DNA of 64,000 bases, taken from assembly GCA_040954595.2 (NCBI GenBank), contig CM082586.2, positions 1,922,001 through 1,986,000 on the forward strand, written 5' to 3'. Below, in pieces: positions 22,808 to 36,500 of this stretch. The DNA comes from Balanoglossus misakiensis (Eukaryota; Hemichordata). Numbering within the stretch: position 1 is the stretch's first letter; each line of letters begins with the position of its first letter. Below the pieces are notes generated by a model that was not told the origin of the DNA, searched no databases, and worked only from the letters and a program-made list of their open reading frames with translations. Both the position numbers and the translations under genes were made by a program.

Positions 22808-23885
22808 ATGAAAAGCTGAAACAAAGGTACCTATTGGATCACCTAAACAATTAATGACATCGCAAGTAACATCCATTTCTTGGCAGATTAAAAATCACAG
22901 AACTGTGATATAATTAATGAACTCTAAACAAAAAGGGTTGCTATCACAACTTCTGATAAACTGGCATTCAGGCAAAAATTACTACTTTTTTTAATATAGC
23001 ATGCTGCATAATGTATGTACGTAATGCTTTTTTTCTTCAAGATAACCTGCCAGTATTAAATTTACAAATCTCAGTATTCAGTATATTACTTCCACCTGAT
23101 TGGAGAAATAAGTTTCCCACACTATCATCATTATTTATGTACTGTAATATCTCCTTTTGTTATCCCCAGTAACGGGTTTTTATTTTCCTGTCCGCTGGTA
23201 ATTAAATTGAATTTTATATTTTTCCTAATAATAATGGACGGGATGATAACATTATTATTATTAATGATGGTGGTTATCTATTCTTATCTCATTGTATCCA
23301 AGCTACAACTTTTTTTCTACATTTTTCTACTAAAAATGGCTCTCCATTTGTGTAACTTCCACCTTATGAAAGTTTTGGGTACTGATATTTTCTGTCTTAA
23401 ATCTTTTTTTGTGTGACTTGCATCTTTTTAGGATACATTGAATGTCAATGTCTAAAAGAAAAAAGCTCTTGAATTAGAAGGATCATATCTTTTCTTTTTT
23501 ATTCCTCTTACGAGACGAAGTACCAAAATATACTTCCGTTCCAGTACAACTGTAACATTTCACCCATTTTTTTCTCACCAGACATTTAGTCGGTTTCCCC
23601 CAACTCAAGCTAGCTCGTCTTAAACTAGCCTCTCACCCCTATACATCCATGCTTTAAAAAATGAACGACCGCTCCCATGGAAATAAGAGGTGAAAGGTCA
23701 CAGGAGAAATTGAAGCAAGTGGCTAAACAGTGGTCTGTGTCCTGGCTCCAAACAGAAATGATGGTAAATATTCTCAGAGGCCAAACAAAGGCATATCAAA
23801 ATATGTTAAAAAGTTTCAATACCTTTATTTCTTTGCAGCAGTGAATTTAAATAAGTTCACTAAACCTGCGACAGCCCCTTTCTTT

Positions 23886-23891
23886 TTTATT
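23886..23891 (-). terminator. Candidate polyadenylation signal for RBM24
   Basis: This is the first AATAAA on the minus strand downstream of the RBM24 stop, about 370 nt beyond it; a second lies at 23824-23829. The region is A+T-rich, so the hexamer could occur by chance, and vertebrate RBM24 3' UTRs are often longer. Only the hexamer is seen; the cleavage site is inferred. Confidence 0.28.
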
Positions 23892-24260
23892 TACACAAAT
23901 GGGTTTATAGCTTTCCAACTGGAATCTCATAAAAACGATAAAGAAAATGTCTTAATTCACCAGCAGTCCAGACCTCAGTTTACACTGGAAAATTTCTTAA
24001 TTATATATACAGATTCTTGCATAGTATATTTGTTTGCTTGCTTGCTTTGCATCGCGTTGCTTTACTGGCTGGCTTTTGAGCTTGGGTTTACTGTTTCAGA
24101 TCCTCAATAAAATGCTTGGATAAAAAAATGTGGGCGTTTTTCTCCTGTGAACTTGTAAATACAATTTTTTTTCTCTCCCCTCCCCCTATTTGATCTGCAT
24201 AGCTATAAAAGCAGGCTTGCAAATCAGGTCACCAACAAAGGCATCGGGTTGCCACGGTTA

Positions 24261-24543
24261 TTACTGCATCCTTTCCTGGATCTGTTGCGTCTGTTGATAT
24301 TGTGGAAAGTGCGCTGTCGTGGCTGTTGTCAGGGGCTGCTGGACTGCATAGCTGTAGCCGGTGGGTGCTACGTAACCATGGGGATACGGGTACGAGGCTT
24401 CGTAACTGGTTCCGTTTGGGTACTGGCTGTATGCCGAGTAGTCGATATATGCCTGTGGCGTGGCTGGAGGCGTGTGTGGGGGTACGACGACCTGCTGGGT
24501 TGGACTCACGTACGCCGAGGGATAGATGTACTGTGGCTGTAAT
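24261..24543 (-). CDS. RBM24: RBM24 coding exon 4 (C-terminal region and stop)
   Basis: Encodes the last 93 residues plus one shared codon. Acceptor TTTTTTGCTTGCAG ends at 24544; the stop TAA is at 24263-24261. The content is low-complexity Tyr/Pro/Gln/Thr with recognisable RBM24/38 blocks ([37 protein letters not shown]). Open frames on the other strand here are compositional shadows. Confidence 0.95.
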
Positions 24544-27500
24544 CTGCAAGCAAAAAAGACGAGAGGCATACCTGGTAAGTTTTCAGAAGTCAACTCTAAA
24601 ATGTAGTGCTGTCAGAAACAAAAAATGATTAATTAATACTAGTATAGATCCTTATAATGAGAACAATCATTATAATGGCCAACTTTGCACTGTTATCTTT
24701 TACAAAACCTCCAGTTTATTATGAATGTTGTGCCTTCTGAGACAAGCATTTGGAGCTGTCAAAACTGGTGTTTTGTGATTGGTCAGAATATTATGTAAAT
24801 AAGGTCACAGGAAGGTCAAAGTCAGCCATTTTGAAATGAGAATCACTTGGAGTATGAGAATGTTCACATCAAACATTTACAAATCCATAAAAACATGGAA
24901 TAATAAATATTACTTATAATAAATGTCAATTTTACAAATTACAGTAAAATTACTTCTACAATGAACAAACATTACACACCACACGCACAACCACGCACAC
25001 CCCAAACCGATGGATTTGAAGAGTTAAAAGACAGACTACAATATTTTTTAATAATTAAAAAAGTCAATTACAAAAGCATGCAAATACATCTAGCATGTGA
25101 GTGCATTGTAATCCTTATCAATCAATAGGCGATGTAATTTGAGTTTGTAGAATCATCAAATCTCTACTTCTTCTATAAAACCTTTTAAAAAAAATAGGTA
25201 TTGGTATTTCTACCTATTAAATTCTTTTATATTTTATGTTGAGTGATAAAAGCACACTTTTTCAGACTATGCTGTCTCTCTCAGAGCGCCCTCTACTAGG
25301 TCTACTGTACATCCGAAAGTTTAGCAGATGGCTTCATGATTTCAGGAGTTTGGAACAAAACCAACTCTCAAAAAAAAAATCAGGCGAAACGATGTTTCAA
25401 CACCAGATAACCTCACCATAATTATATCTATAACTGACATGGTTCTGTTTATGCAATCTTGTAAAAAATCATCGGGTGTTACCGAGAGACATGTTGTAGT
25501 AGTACCAACTAAACATTTACGCTTTCGAAACCGATTAGCTGTTTGCATTATTTATTATTTCACATCAATTTCACATATTTCATGTCTGAAAGTGACTGCA
25601 ATGTACCATAAATCAGGCTGCGAATGCATGTCCAATGGGTCTGAAGCATGTTTCATTCGGTCCAAGCTGAATGCATAGTTTTCACCATAACACCCCAAAC
25701 CATTTTTTTGTATTCAGTATTCAAATCCTTCAATACTGGAAGATTATAATCAAAACCGCCCACGTCGAGTCGTAACCTCAAGACAGGTTGTACATAAAGC
25801 AAATACACATTGTATAACCAAAGAGCAACCGACAGAAAAACTGAACGGACAAATTTGGACTTTTTACAACGTCCTTGCTGATACACACCAGGAAGGAATT
25901 CAGCTTGATTTCTTCCACATGCAGACATGGACCATCGATCATGCCCGGCAGAGAATCCATTAGGATTCTAATGGTTTCCAGTATGTATTTGCCAATGTTC
26001 TACATGTCTGCTAATTGTGTTTTTATGACAGTCATTCGCAATAAAAAAAGTGCTTCAATATTTCTTGAACACACAACACCTGTTTACACGGGCAAATTTC
26101 TATGAGGAGTTATAATAAAATATTGGTTATTCCCATTATTGTTCAAGCCTGCATTTTAATTGAAAAGACAGTCGGGCCACATGTGGGACGTTTTTAAGGA
26201 GGTCCATGTATAAAGAAATGCTTTGAAACATTCCGCAGTTGCCAGACACTTTCACAAATGATCAGAGAACAAAGGAAAAACTCAACACGTTATTTGTTTT
26301 ACAAACAAGACATTAATTTACTGATATTTACAATTTAAAATGTCTGCCAATCACATGTCAACTCTACAGGGGAAAATAACAATTCTCAATTGTATTCAAG
26401 GCTAGTATCCATTCATTGTTTTGTGAGCAACTCAACATAAATTACAGAAAATAAACATAGTTAGTTAAAATGCTACTGATTAAATTTCCAACTCAAAACT
26501 GACAAGGACATGGATTGAACATGATCAGCAAAAACGACAAGATCTTTCTGTCAGGGCAGGTGACTTTATCACAAATGTGATTTTCCATACAAGAGATGGG
26601 CAGGAAATCGCTGAATTCCAATGAATTCAGCTGTCTGCAATGGGCCCCATTCAAACTACCCTACATGATGAAATTACATTTCCTGGTGTGGGCCAGGTGC
26701 ATCTTTTTGAGATAAAAGTACATTACAGTGAGTGCCAAGTCTTTATGACAGAAATGTTGTGTATATATGTTTTCCAAGCATAGCAACCCCAGTGGCTTAG
26801 GAACAAAATGATTTAATTACACAGGGTGAGTGGACTTTTTGTTTATTTTCTTATGTATTTTGTGTTATTGTTGTTGTTACTATAAGTTACAGTTATTGGG
26901 GATGACTCAGAGATTCTAATCTGCACTACCAAGTAACCTGAGCCCTGTTTCATTCAATTAAAGTCCTTGAAATAGCTTTTTCAAAAGCCCCAGATGGATC
27001 AGGATAAGGAATTTTAAAAATCAATTCCACTGTGTCGCAATGATACTCTCTATACTGCACTGGAAGGCAAAAAAAGTTACAGTTATTGTCATTTTAACCC
27101 TTTCACCCCCAGATCCCTCTATAGATTAGAGGTCTGTTCAACCTTACCATAGAAAACAATGGGTTTGGACTGAACCATGGTGGTGAAAGGGTTAATAACA
27201 CATCAAGACCAACTAAAAGTGACGTACTGACTGTACCCACACTCTGGCTAATAAGCTATAGCAATGACCATGTAGCCTTTATTCAGATAAGGAATTCCTT
27301 TCCTCAAAACCAGACTGACCTGGGTCTCAAGAATCGAATGATTCTGTACTCAGCGGCTTAATTCAGACAAGTTGTAAACGGAAATATTCTTGCTGGACTT
27401 TACATGAATCATTCAAGATGAATTTACGAGCTGCAGCATTAATAGTGAAGGTGAACCGGTATTAAAAACTCTGGTCTTCCTCACATCAGCTGAAACCAAA

Positions 27501-30500
27501 TCTCGGTCTTTCACAGATATCTATAGCTCCACTCAAACTGAATCAATAACACGATGACTGAAATTCAACCTTTAATAGCACCATTAACGTCAGGCGGAAT
27601 GGTGGCTGAAACACCAATTTGAATTTGTATCGACTATTTGAGCAAATTACCATTTTTTATGATGGAGATTGTTTAAAAACAAATTCTAAGAATAACCATG
27701 TGTTATTTCACTTGGAGTTTGGCCGCTCTGGAGTATGTACACTGCTATTTACAGCCTCGACTGCCCTGCGGTTGACAAATGAGGCTGAAAAGCTGCGCCC
27801 GAGAAAAACCTACACCAGCGCTGGTATAATGGCCGTGACTGCTTCCAGGCATATTAGAAACACATTCCCTGCAGAAACGAGTCGTTCAACTTGATAAAAT
27901 TTCCAGAGTGCCTTGGGGTACGTCAGACATATCTCTCGTGCGAGACAAGTCAAGTAAAACTGTGGCTTGTGCAAGGCGAAATACATGTGTCACTCCCTTT
28001 AATCGTAAAAATAGAACAGATACCGGGTACCACAATGCCATACGTACTGTGACAAACATTCCTTCTGAAGCCAGGGACCAGAAAACACAGCAAATCTGCG
28101 CGATATTCACTCCTATAGCCATCTCCAGAAAGACATCCCGATCATTCAAAATATCCCCCGTTGCATTCTTACTTCTTACTGTTGTACTAATTATAGCAGA
28201 CAAGCATGTCATATCCAGTGACAACAGGCAGGGGGTTTGTATGAACGATGGAAAGAAAATTAAGATGTCATTTCCCCTGCCGATGGATTATATTTGATAC
28301 ACATACATGAAAGTGGGACGTTCTACATGTCAATGACACAGTAATGTGTTCTTCTGAAAGTTTGATGTGACTTTTGTGATGCAGGAAGAAAAGTTTCCAC
28401 AAGTTGAACCTGTCTTTACGGATATCTCTGTAATCAAGACAAAACAGCTACGATTTGAATAGAAAGTTACCTCCCTAAAAAATCCTGCACATTCTTAAGT
28501 GACCAGAAGAAGTTCTAGACTACAGAACTGGAGATCAAAACAACGAGAGAGGATGGAAATAATCAGAATAACTGGCAATAAGACGACCGTAAGAGCAGCA
28601 GGTGTAGGAAGGCTGCCATGCCCAGACATTAAATACAGCTCTACAGTAAGAGTGCCATTAATGGACAATAAATGCCTCTGGCCAACTGCTAACCATTAAA
28701 CGAAAAATACAAATCACTCAAATCAAAGGTTACTCCCCCATAACAAATAGCATCCTTTCTCTGCATTTATTCCACATTTGGCAACGTCCTACAGTACTTG
28801 CAATAAAAAATTAGATTATTTTGCCATGTGGTGGTGGTAGTGCAAATTTTATGTGCAGTTGTGACATGTTCAAGTACTTAGAATTGGGTGTCTGGATGGT
28901 TTGACCAGCTTGGCTGGAACTTCACTGAATAAATACACTACAGTTGATCTCAATACGATTGTTGAAAATAGGGGTCTCGGAGACATTCTTGATATCGAAG
29001 GGGGAGGGGAGTGGTACATCCTGCTATGTCTGTGTTTTCTGGGTCACTTTTTTTATTTAATTTTTTTTTCTTGATTTAATTGTACATACTATGAAAGCAT
29101 CAATGGTGACAACCTGCCCCGAGACACAATGGGACATTCATTCAATTCCATGAAAAGGACCATCATGTTCACCCACAAAAGTGAAGAAGAAAAAGAAGCA
29201 GACCTCTGCAACCTTTCCTGTTGAACCGAGACCAGGACAACTTTTCTGCTGCAAATGAACTGCAGCGCCTGAACTGCTGAGTTCATTGCAAACTCCCAAT
29301 TAAGTTCCATCTACTCTTTATTTGTTTATTTTACAGAAGGTTTTCATTGTCGCCAGAGGACACATAACCAAATGAAAATCAAAAAGGCGGTACCTGAGGA
29401 CACATAACTGAATGAAAATAAAAAGAACATGACCAGTAATCAAATCAAAGGATTAAGTCCCCGGCCGGTATTTTTTTCAGAACATCTCTGCCTGGCCGCA
29501 AAGATACTTCTTCTACAATGGAGACATCATGGATACTATCTTTGTACCGCGAAGTAAAAGGCACTCCGCCCCTTTTTTTTCTCGCCCGTCCACTTTCTAT
29601 TCATCACCACTCAAGCAGAGTGAAAACACACACTGAAAAACCTCACTGAAGGACACAAAAACACTCGATATTTGTAGTCATAGGTGAGCTCCAAATATCA
29701 CAGTTGATATGGGTATATAGGTACATGTACCATCTGACAACCGAGGGGTGGTTAACAGTCGAAAATCGTCAATTTAATCATGTTGTCTTAAAAACTAAGG
29801 GACTCGAATCACCTAAATTCCACGAGGTATTCATACTTGAATGAAGAGATCTTAACCCTCTGTACAGGGCAGTAACGGCCCAGCTTGACACACATGTGTC
29901 ACTGTCTAATACCATTCTAATCTCCCAGATCAGCGACACACTCATTTGAAAAAGTGTAGTGGTTGCTCCGTACTCCAATCACCTCGAGACAAGAATCCAG
30001 CTAGAGTCAACTTAGACCTACAATGCATCACTGAAGAGAAATAGATACTCGAAGACACAGACATGCTGATCTTCCAAAATACAGAAGGGTTGGAATGTTT
30101 TTTGGCCCATTTAGGAGATTTGTTATCTATGGGCATGTTAATACGTCAGGGCAGCCCGTTTTCAGATGTGCCCTGTGACAATGAGATCCTCAGCTTCGTT
30201 GATTAACTTTCTACAAAGTATTAATTTTGAGTTCTCCGTAACTTCTGTCTTACAAGGACTATTATGTTTTCCATATTTAGTGAAAAGGTTTGGCACAGAT
30301 AACCCGACGATTCGTTATACTAGGTGGAGTTTTTATTTTATTTTTTTGTGGTGAGAGGGCCAAAGGTCGAAACACTTCTGAAAACTGGACCGTGGGTTTA
30401 GCAGACAGTGTTTACCGCTGCTGAATAAATCTGTGTGTATTCTTGAAATTTGTATCCCAAAAGACAACACTGTCATTGACGTATAAACAGCATGTGCAGT

Positions 30501-33500
30501 TTGGGTCTGAAAAAGTTGGGGACAGAGGCCAGTATTCCTCTGTCTTTGTTTCCCTAAAGCAATGACAATACACGGCATACACTTTTTACAAATCAATTCT
30601 TTGGTCCCATGAGTGGACCAGACAGACTTGATTGTGGGTAGGTGTGTCTGCAGGGTCCTGTTATACAAACACAGCACAATATGTCGCCCAGGCCAATCCC
30701 CAATTGAGTCGTGCATTTCAAACGCCAAAGAATTTGTGGACAAAATATTTGCTAGGCCTGTACGCATTGTGAAACTGATCTACTATACAGAAGAAAGATC
30801 ATTTACGAAGAACAGAGTGTGAAACAGTAATAGTCTCCAACATTTACCTTTGTTCAACAAATTAAAGGGGCAATAATAATCAAAAACAAAATCCACACGA
30901 TTACAGGATGATAGTATATATTGATCGCCTGATTTCTTTTGATTTCTGCAAACGTTGCTTATTGGGATTTTGTTAATGATTCAAACATGTCTACATGAAG
31001 TCGATGAGAAATCCAGAACAATTGTCTTTATCACAATTATCTGGCAGCATTTCAAACAAAGATCACATTTCCTGATCAAAGTCTCTGTTGTAAAAGTGCT
31101 ATTTCCATCCCTTTTGTAACTTTAAGTGTAATAACAAAGGGATCAGCTGATGAACAGAAAAGATACTGAGTATCGCATGATGACCAATAAGTTTGGCACG
31201 AAAATGTGTGATGATGAGTCAATGGTTTCCATGGCAATGCATGTGTTGATGGAATTGCAAACGGCAAATCTATCGATCGATCATCACATCACGCTACACA
31301 CTGATAGGTTTTGAGTTGCCAACGCAAACTGTTCTAATCGTGCTTATCCTATTTTAATCATCATGTTCCGCATAGTGCCCTTTTCATTTTTGAGGCTCTG
31401 CCAAATTGACAAATCCACAGAAAAGAAAAGGTTAGCTGCTAGACTATTAAAGTGTGCGTACACATCACGTGAATTTGCAATAATAAATAACAACAGTCAC
31501 TAAAAGGGGTGGCGAATTTTGAAACAAAATTTACAACAGAGTACTAAGAGAGTCCAAACACGCTTCAAATGATAACACATTTTATGGTTTTATCTTCATA
31601 AATGTTTACCTAATTTTGCAAAAAACTTCGCCCCAGCTGGTATATTGCTTGACCTCGGGTAAACTCAAGGTGACCTTCAGATTTTGGCCATCGGCCCAGA
31701 GTGGTTGCATCACTTCAATAAATATATTATAACTCATCTTAACTTTTGAAAAGAGCTAGGCCAATTAAGATTCACAAAATCACAAATTCTATCACTCAAA
31801 TGCAGAAAAAAAACGTACAGCTAGATACTGTAAGACTACCACTATAGGAGAAGACCTGTACTGATGTGGTACCATTACATTGAAATCTGACTGATCTAAA
31901 TGAGAAAGGGATATCCATGGACGTCCCTAGGGAAGAACCACACACATTTCAATTACTGCAGCAATTTGCTTCTATACACCATCAATACAACCTTCCTTTC
32001 ACAATGTGATATCTATTCTCCTGCCAGTGTGTATACACTCTACCACCATCCAGATCCCCTCTCTCACTCTCACTTTACTCAGTCTGTCTCCCTTAACATC
32101 CCTCCCCGTTTCTTTCCCCCTCTCAGTGCTCTTCTTAAATTGGCTCCCCTTTCACCTCTCCCTCACCATTTTGTTCCATTTATTAATTTCACCAAATTCT
32201 ATCCACTTTTTCTCATCAACTCTTACACACTACCATTCAACTCTCCCCAAAATGATGTTAATCTATTAATCCTAATGTATGAGAAAGGCTATCACCAAAT
32301 CAATATTTGCTACCAACATAATAGCCCCCTTGCTCTCTGTACAGCATGATACAACCTGCCTCTAATCTCCACCAACCTCCACAGATTAGGCTGGGGCCAT
32401 TACTGGCCTCTTACCTCATGGAATTCTTTCACAAGGGCACAGTTCAAATATACAATATCAGGCAGCGGGGATGACTTTATCTTGGAAACTGTTTTGCCGT
32501 GCAGCATTGGGTGAAATAGGTTCCTCCTTGCTATCAGCCAGACCCGATTTCAAGTAATGTACACACACGGCTCTAGATTAGCCTGTAAAACAAACCACAG
32601 CCACTGGGAAAGGTCCCAGGAGACAACCAACATGCCTTAAAATCACAAACACACCACCAAATCAATAAATAGATTTTGAAAACATTTGTTTCAGGACACC
32701 ACATCAGGTCATGCTGACCACTAACTATACATTTCCCTGATCTTTGAATCCACTCCTGGGCAGATATTTTAAAAGATACATTAGTTTGAAAACATTTGTA
32801 AACATTTTAATGGCATATACACCTATTCAAGCTGACACAGACCTGGCTATCATTTATTTCACTCAGTCACTTGTCTATTTACACTGAAGGATTGTGGGAT
32901 ATGATGACTCTACTCTTTTCTTGTTTATAATATTTCAAGACGGACCACAGAAACGGGTTTCCAGCCAATGACTTCTCTGAATAAACAAAGTCAACACACA
33001 GTAAAGCTTAGGGGGAGGGGGAGTCACCCATTCTTGTCCCTAGTCGGAACAATTGTGTCCAGCACACACATGGTTCTTTCAGAGCAGTTCTGTGATATAC
33101 AACTGTAGAATGGGATGTTTCAGGTGCAGGCAAACTGTTGTCATGGTTATCAGTAAAAAGCCCCTGAACTGAAATTTCCGCATGACAGGACCACTTAGAA
33201 CGTATCACCACAGACAGCTCCCAACAACTCTCAAACAATTTCGCATCGGGCCGAGCCAGACAGTAACTTCAAACATCGTGCTTGCTATGAATTATCACAC
33301 GTACGTTCACAATCTGGCGATAGTTTGTTCACGTAACCGAGGTTAAAAGGCGGTCTTGATTGCGGGCTGAAAATCTCTACTTGAGCAGCACGTATATCCC
33401 CCCCAAAGCATCAAGAATACTATGGTGGTAAAATTCCTGGTTCTAATTCCCTTCACATGGTCCAAGTATGGGTCTTGTCTATCAGACCTAGATACACTGT

Positions 33501-36500
33501 CCTGGCAGACATTGTGTCAATATGACCGATCCCTGATAGTACAAGCAACAATTGAAGACCTTGAGGATAACAGCCTCACCACTTTAAGTAATTTCTGTGG
33601 TTGCTTGACTGCACTTTCAAAACACCCAAGTCACCTCTTTTTTTACAGATTTTTTTTTCCACAGATAACTAATCAAATAGACGCAAGCCACTTGGGGTAG
33701 ACTTCTGACGTAGGTTTTCAGGACAAAAGCGGTCATTTTTTGGACAACGGCCAAATTACAGCACACCGGCGAAAACCAGACATAATATTTCACAGGTTGT
33801 TCCATTTGGTGCGAAACGAAATTGTGCAATACCGGTGTTCGGAAATCTATGGAGAGAGAGGGGAGAACAATACAAGACAAAGAGGCTTTTGACAATGCAT
33901 TCATTACTGAGGGGAGGGTGTTCAGGCATGTCCCATAAACATTGTGTGTCCTGCTTGACTAAACCAAAGTATATCATCAGTGTAGGTGTAATAATCTACA
34001 CACAGGATAGAGTTCTCTCACCAACAGCAACAATCACAAAAAAAGTAAACAACTTTAGTTTTTAGATGCCAATGCTTTTTTAAGACCCATCACCTTCAGT
34101 TTTCTTCAGAATGTATCTTATGCCGAATAGAGGTCAGGTCACACGTTGCCCACAGGTGAAGATACGAGGTCACACCTCAAGGCCATGAAATAAATGCTTA
34201 TAATTAATCAAACAATTAAAAGGTTATCAGCAGGTGTGGCAAGTGTTTACAATGCGTCTAAAAAATAAAGCATAACACCACACTTGTGTGAGCAGGGTTG
34301 GAATTACCCGAGGCTAGAGCGCGGGGCCAGAATGGCCGTGGAAATAAATCGTGCACTGAACTGCGTCACGCACAGCCATCGGCATTCAGAAGTCGCGCAT
34401 TTACGCTCGCTGGTAGATTTGCGAAAGAGAAAGGGGAAACCTCACAACTGGGTAACTCATGAGAGGAAAATTGACGGGGGTAATTTCTAAAGAGCTAACC
34501 AAGTGGAAACTTGGAGATCTTACAAAACCAGCATGACATGATGTGTTGCTGAAGGGAGTTTTATCTGAAAATGGGACTTGACTCGCTGTAGCGCATATTA
34601 GATCTACTGGACAATGCACTGAGGTGGTGTTACTCATCCTAGCTGATGAAACACATCCAGCCTCCCAAAGCCCTGGAAGCTTGATCACAGTGCAAGCCTT
34701 CACTGTGATAGAGAAACATAATGTAAAGTCTCAGAAACATTGGAGATGCTTGATTCACAACAAGATAGCGGAAAACCATGTTGTTTCTCCGGACACCCAC
34801 TGGTAGCATTTGTGTTCACATTACATACATCATTGGACATACATTGTACCTGGTTGTTGACTGAAAGTCAAAGGTGAATAAAAGCCAAGTGCAGCTGATA
34901 ATGGACAAAAATCCACGATGTTGATTTAATTCGCCAAAACATACTCTTCAATCAGAACGAGCAATGACAACTGAAAGGATTTTTTTGATTGGTGGAATAT
35001 ACCACAGCTATACTGTCTCCACACATTTTCTTTAAAGCAAACTAGCAAATTACCAATCATGTGGCAATGTTTGCTTTCTCCTGGCATCAATTTATGGCTT
35101 AAATCACCTAAATTATTTTAAGTGCCCGTTAGTGATGCCTGCATGTGTACAGTGAACTTGTTCTTTCATTTATGAGAATTCTGTCTGGAGTGGCAGGCTA
35201 GGCTATCCTTGGCTAATTATAATAGCTGTTATCTGAATCTCACAAATGAATAGTACATGCTGACCGATTAAGTGTATCATCAAAGCTTGATTTATACAAT
35301 GTAAATTGGCTCAGGTTTTCAAACGGCTCTTTTTCTACACATGGAGAAAGTGACTTTTTCAGAATGTATTTTTGATGGGAAAATGCCAGATTTCCATGAC
35401 ACCTGATAATAACAATGTTCCGGGTCACAATCTACAGAGTGCTCCCATTCTGTTACAGTCTGCACCCAACCCTTCTCAGACAGTAGGTGGTATACTCACA
35501 CCATCGCACCAAGCTTGTTTTCACAGCGTCTCTTGTTTAAAAGGACTTTAATAAGTCTCCATTAGTGCCTTTTGTTGGCCGCCAGTGTGGTCTTTATCAC
35601 CTAAACACAATTATTTGTCACTAATATTCAACATCGAAGGAACAAATGCTGGGTAGGTATTGTCCGGCGACATGGAAGTTGGCCCAGTAATTAGTCTTCT
35701 GTCCGACCCCATTGAGTTCACACTTGGTTGGACTTCCACAAACCCTTCTCAAATTACATCATAAAATGTGTGATTTATTTGCATAGGAGTAGGCTACATT
35801 ATGCACCACTTCATAGATGCCTGCCCATACGTCATGCTTCAATAACAGTATCATACACGCGGGGCTATATGAGATCTCAAAATTCCTTCATTTGTACATT
35901 GTACATTGGCTCTGCTAATCAGCAAAAAGCAACTCACAACGTTTCCCGTTTTCCAACTGGTTAAACACACTCAAACCAAATGGATGTATACATGTGTGAA
36001 CCCAGATTCCAATATTTTTCAGAGACTGGATATAACAATAGCTGAAATTCCTCCTGAAATTGTTTTTCTAAAACTTTTTGCAAGCTCACATCATTGTCTA
36101 GTACTTCCCCTCAGCAGAGATTCAAGTACAACTGACGAATGACGAAAATGAACTTGCCAAAAGTACAATGTTCCTGCGTTAATTACCCAGAACCAATAAT
36201 CCCATATATTTTCAAATAAAGCTCATCACATTTCAGAGAGAGTGAGTCAGCCTTGACTAAACTATCACACTTAGAATATCAAATTAACACACAATTCATT
36301 CATGTAACTAGCCCTATAGTGTTAACAGTCACCGCTACCAAACCAGTCATTTCTGTCCAGTTAAGCCAAAATTTATCTGTTCTTAGCGCCCTAAATCATC
36401 GGAGGCACTGGAAACCGACCCCCCTTGCTGTCCAGTTAGCACGATTTCAGAGAGATTAGCCGTGTACTTGTACCTCAGAGGAAAGGACTTGGTTTATGGC

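Larger units (their letters stand above)
19530..24260. other. RBM24 3' UTR and RBM24-CAP intergenic DNA
   Basis: No additional gene is seen. The segment contains TAA microsatellite sequence (20475-20497), a 58-bp tandem duplication with ATF/ETS motifs (21591-21702), a diverged piggyBac-like element (22009-22099) and a MEF2/TEAD-like composite site (22793-22807). The RBM24 3' UTR occupies an unknown part of the right end. Confidence 0.7.

Noticed and set aside
24249-24628. Plus-strand frames of 97 and 108 codons and a second minus-strand frame opposite RBM24 exon 4
   Set aside because: Shadows of a real low-complexity exon; none has family similarity.
27886-28297. Overlapping 129- and 112-codon frames, the minus one with hydrophobic stretches resembling receptor membrane helices
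   Set aside because: No receptor signature (no DRY/NPxxY-like motif, no consistent helix spacing), both strands open, and no splice signals tying it to a gene.
30333-30767. 144-codon minus-strand frame in RBM24 intron 3
   Set aside because: No recognisable domain and no supporting splice sites; a frame of this length is expected somewhere in 30 kb of intron.
31900-32349. 149-codon plus-strand frame
   Set aside because: Explained by the G-poor pyrimidine-rich composition, which removes TAG and TGA stops; no domain.
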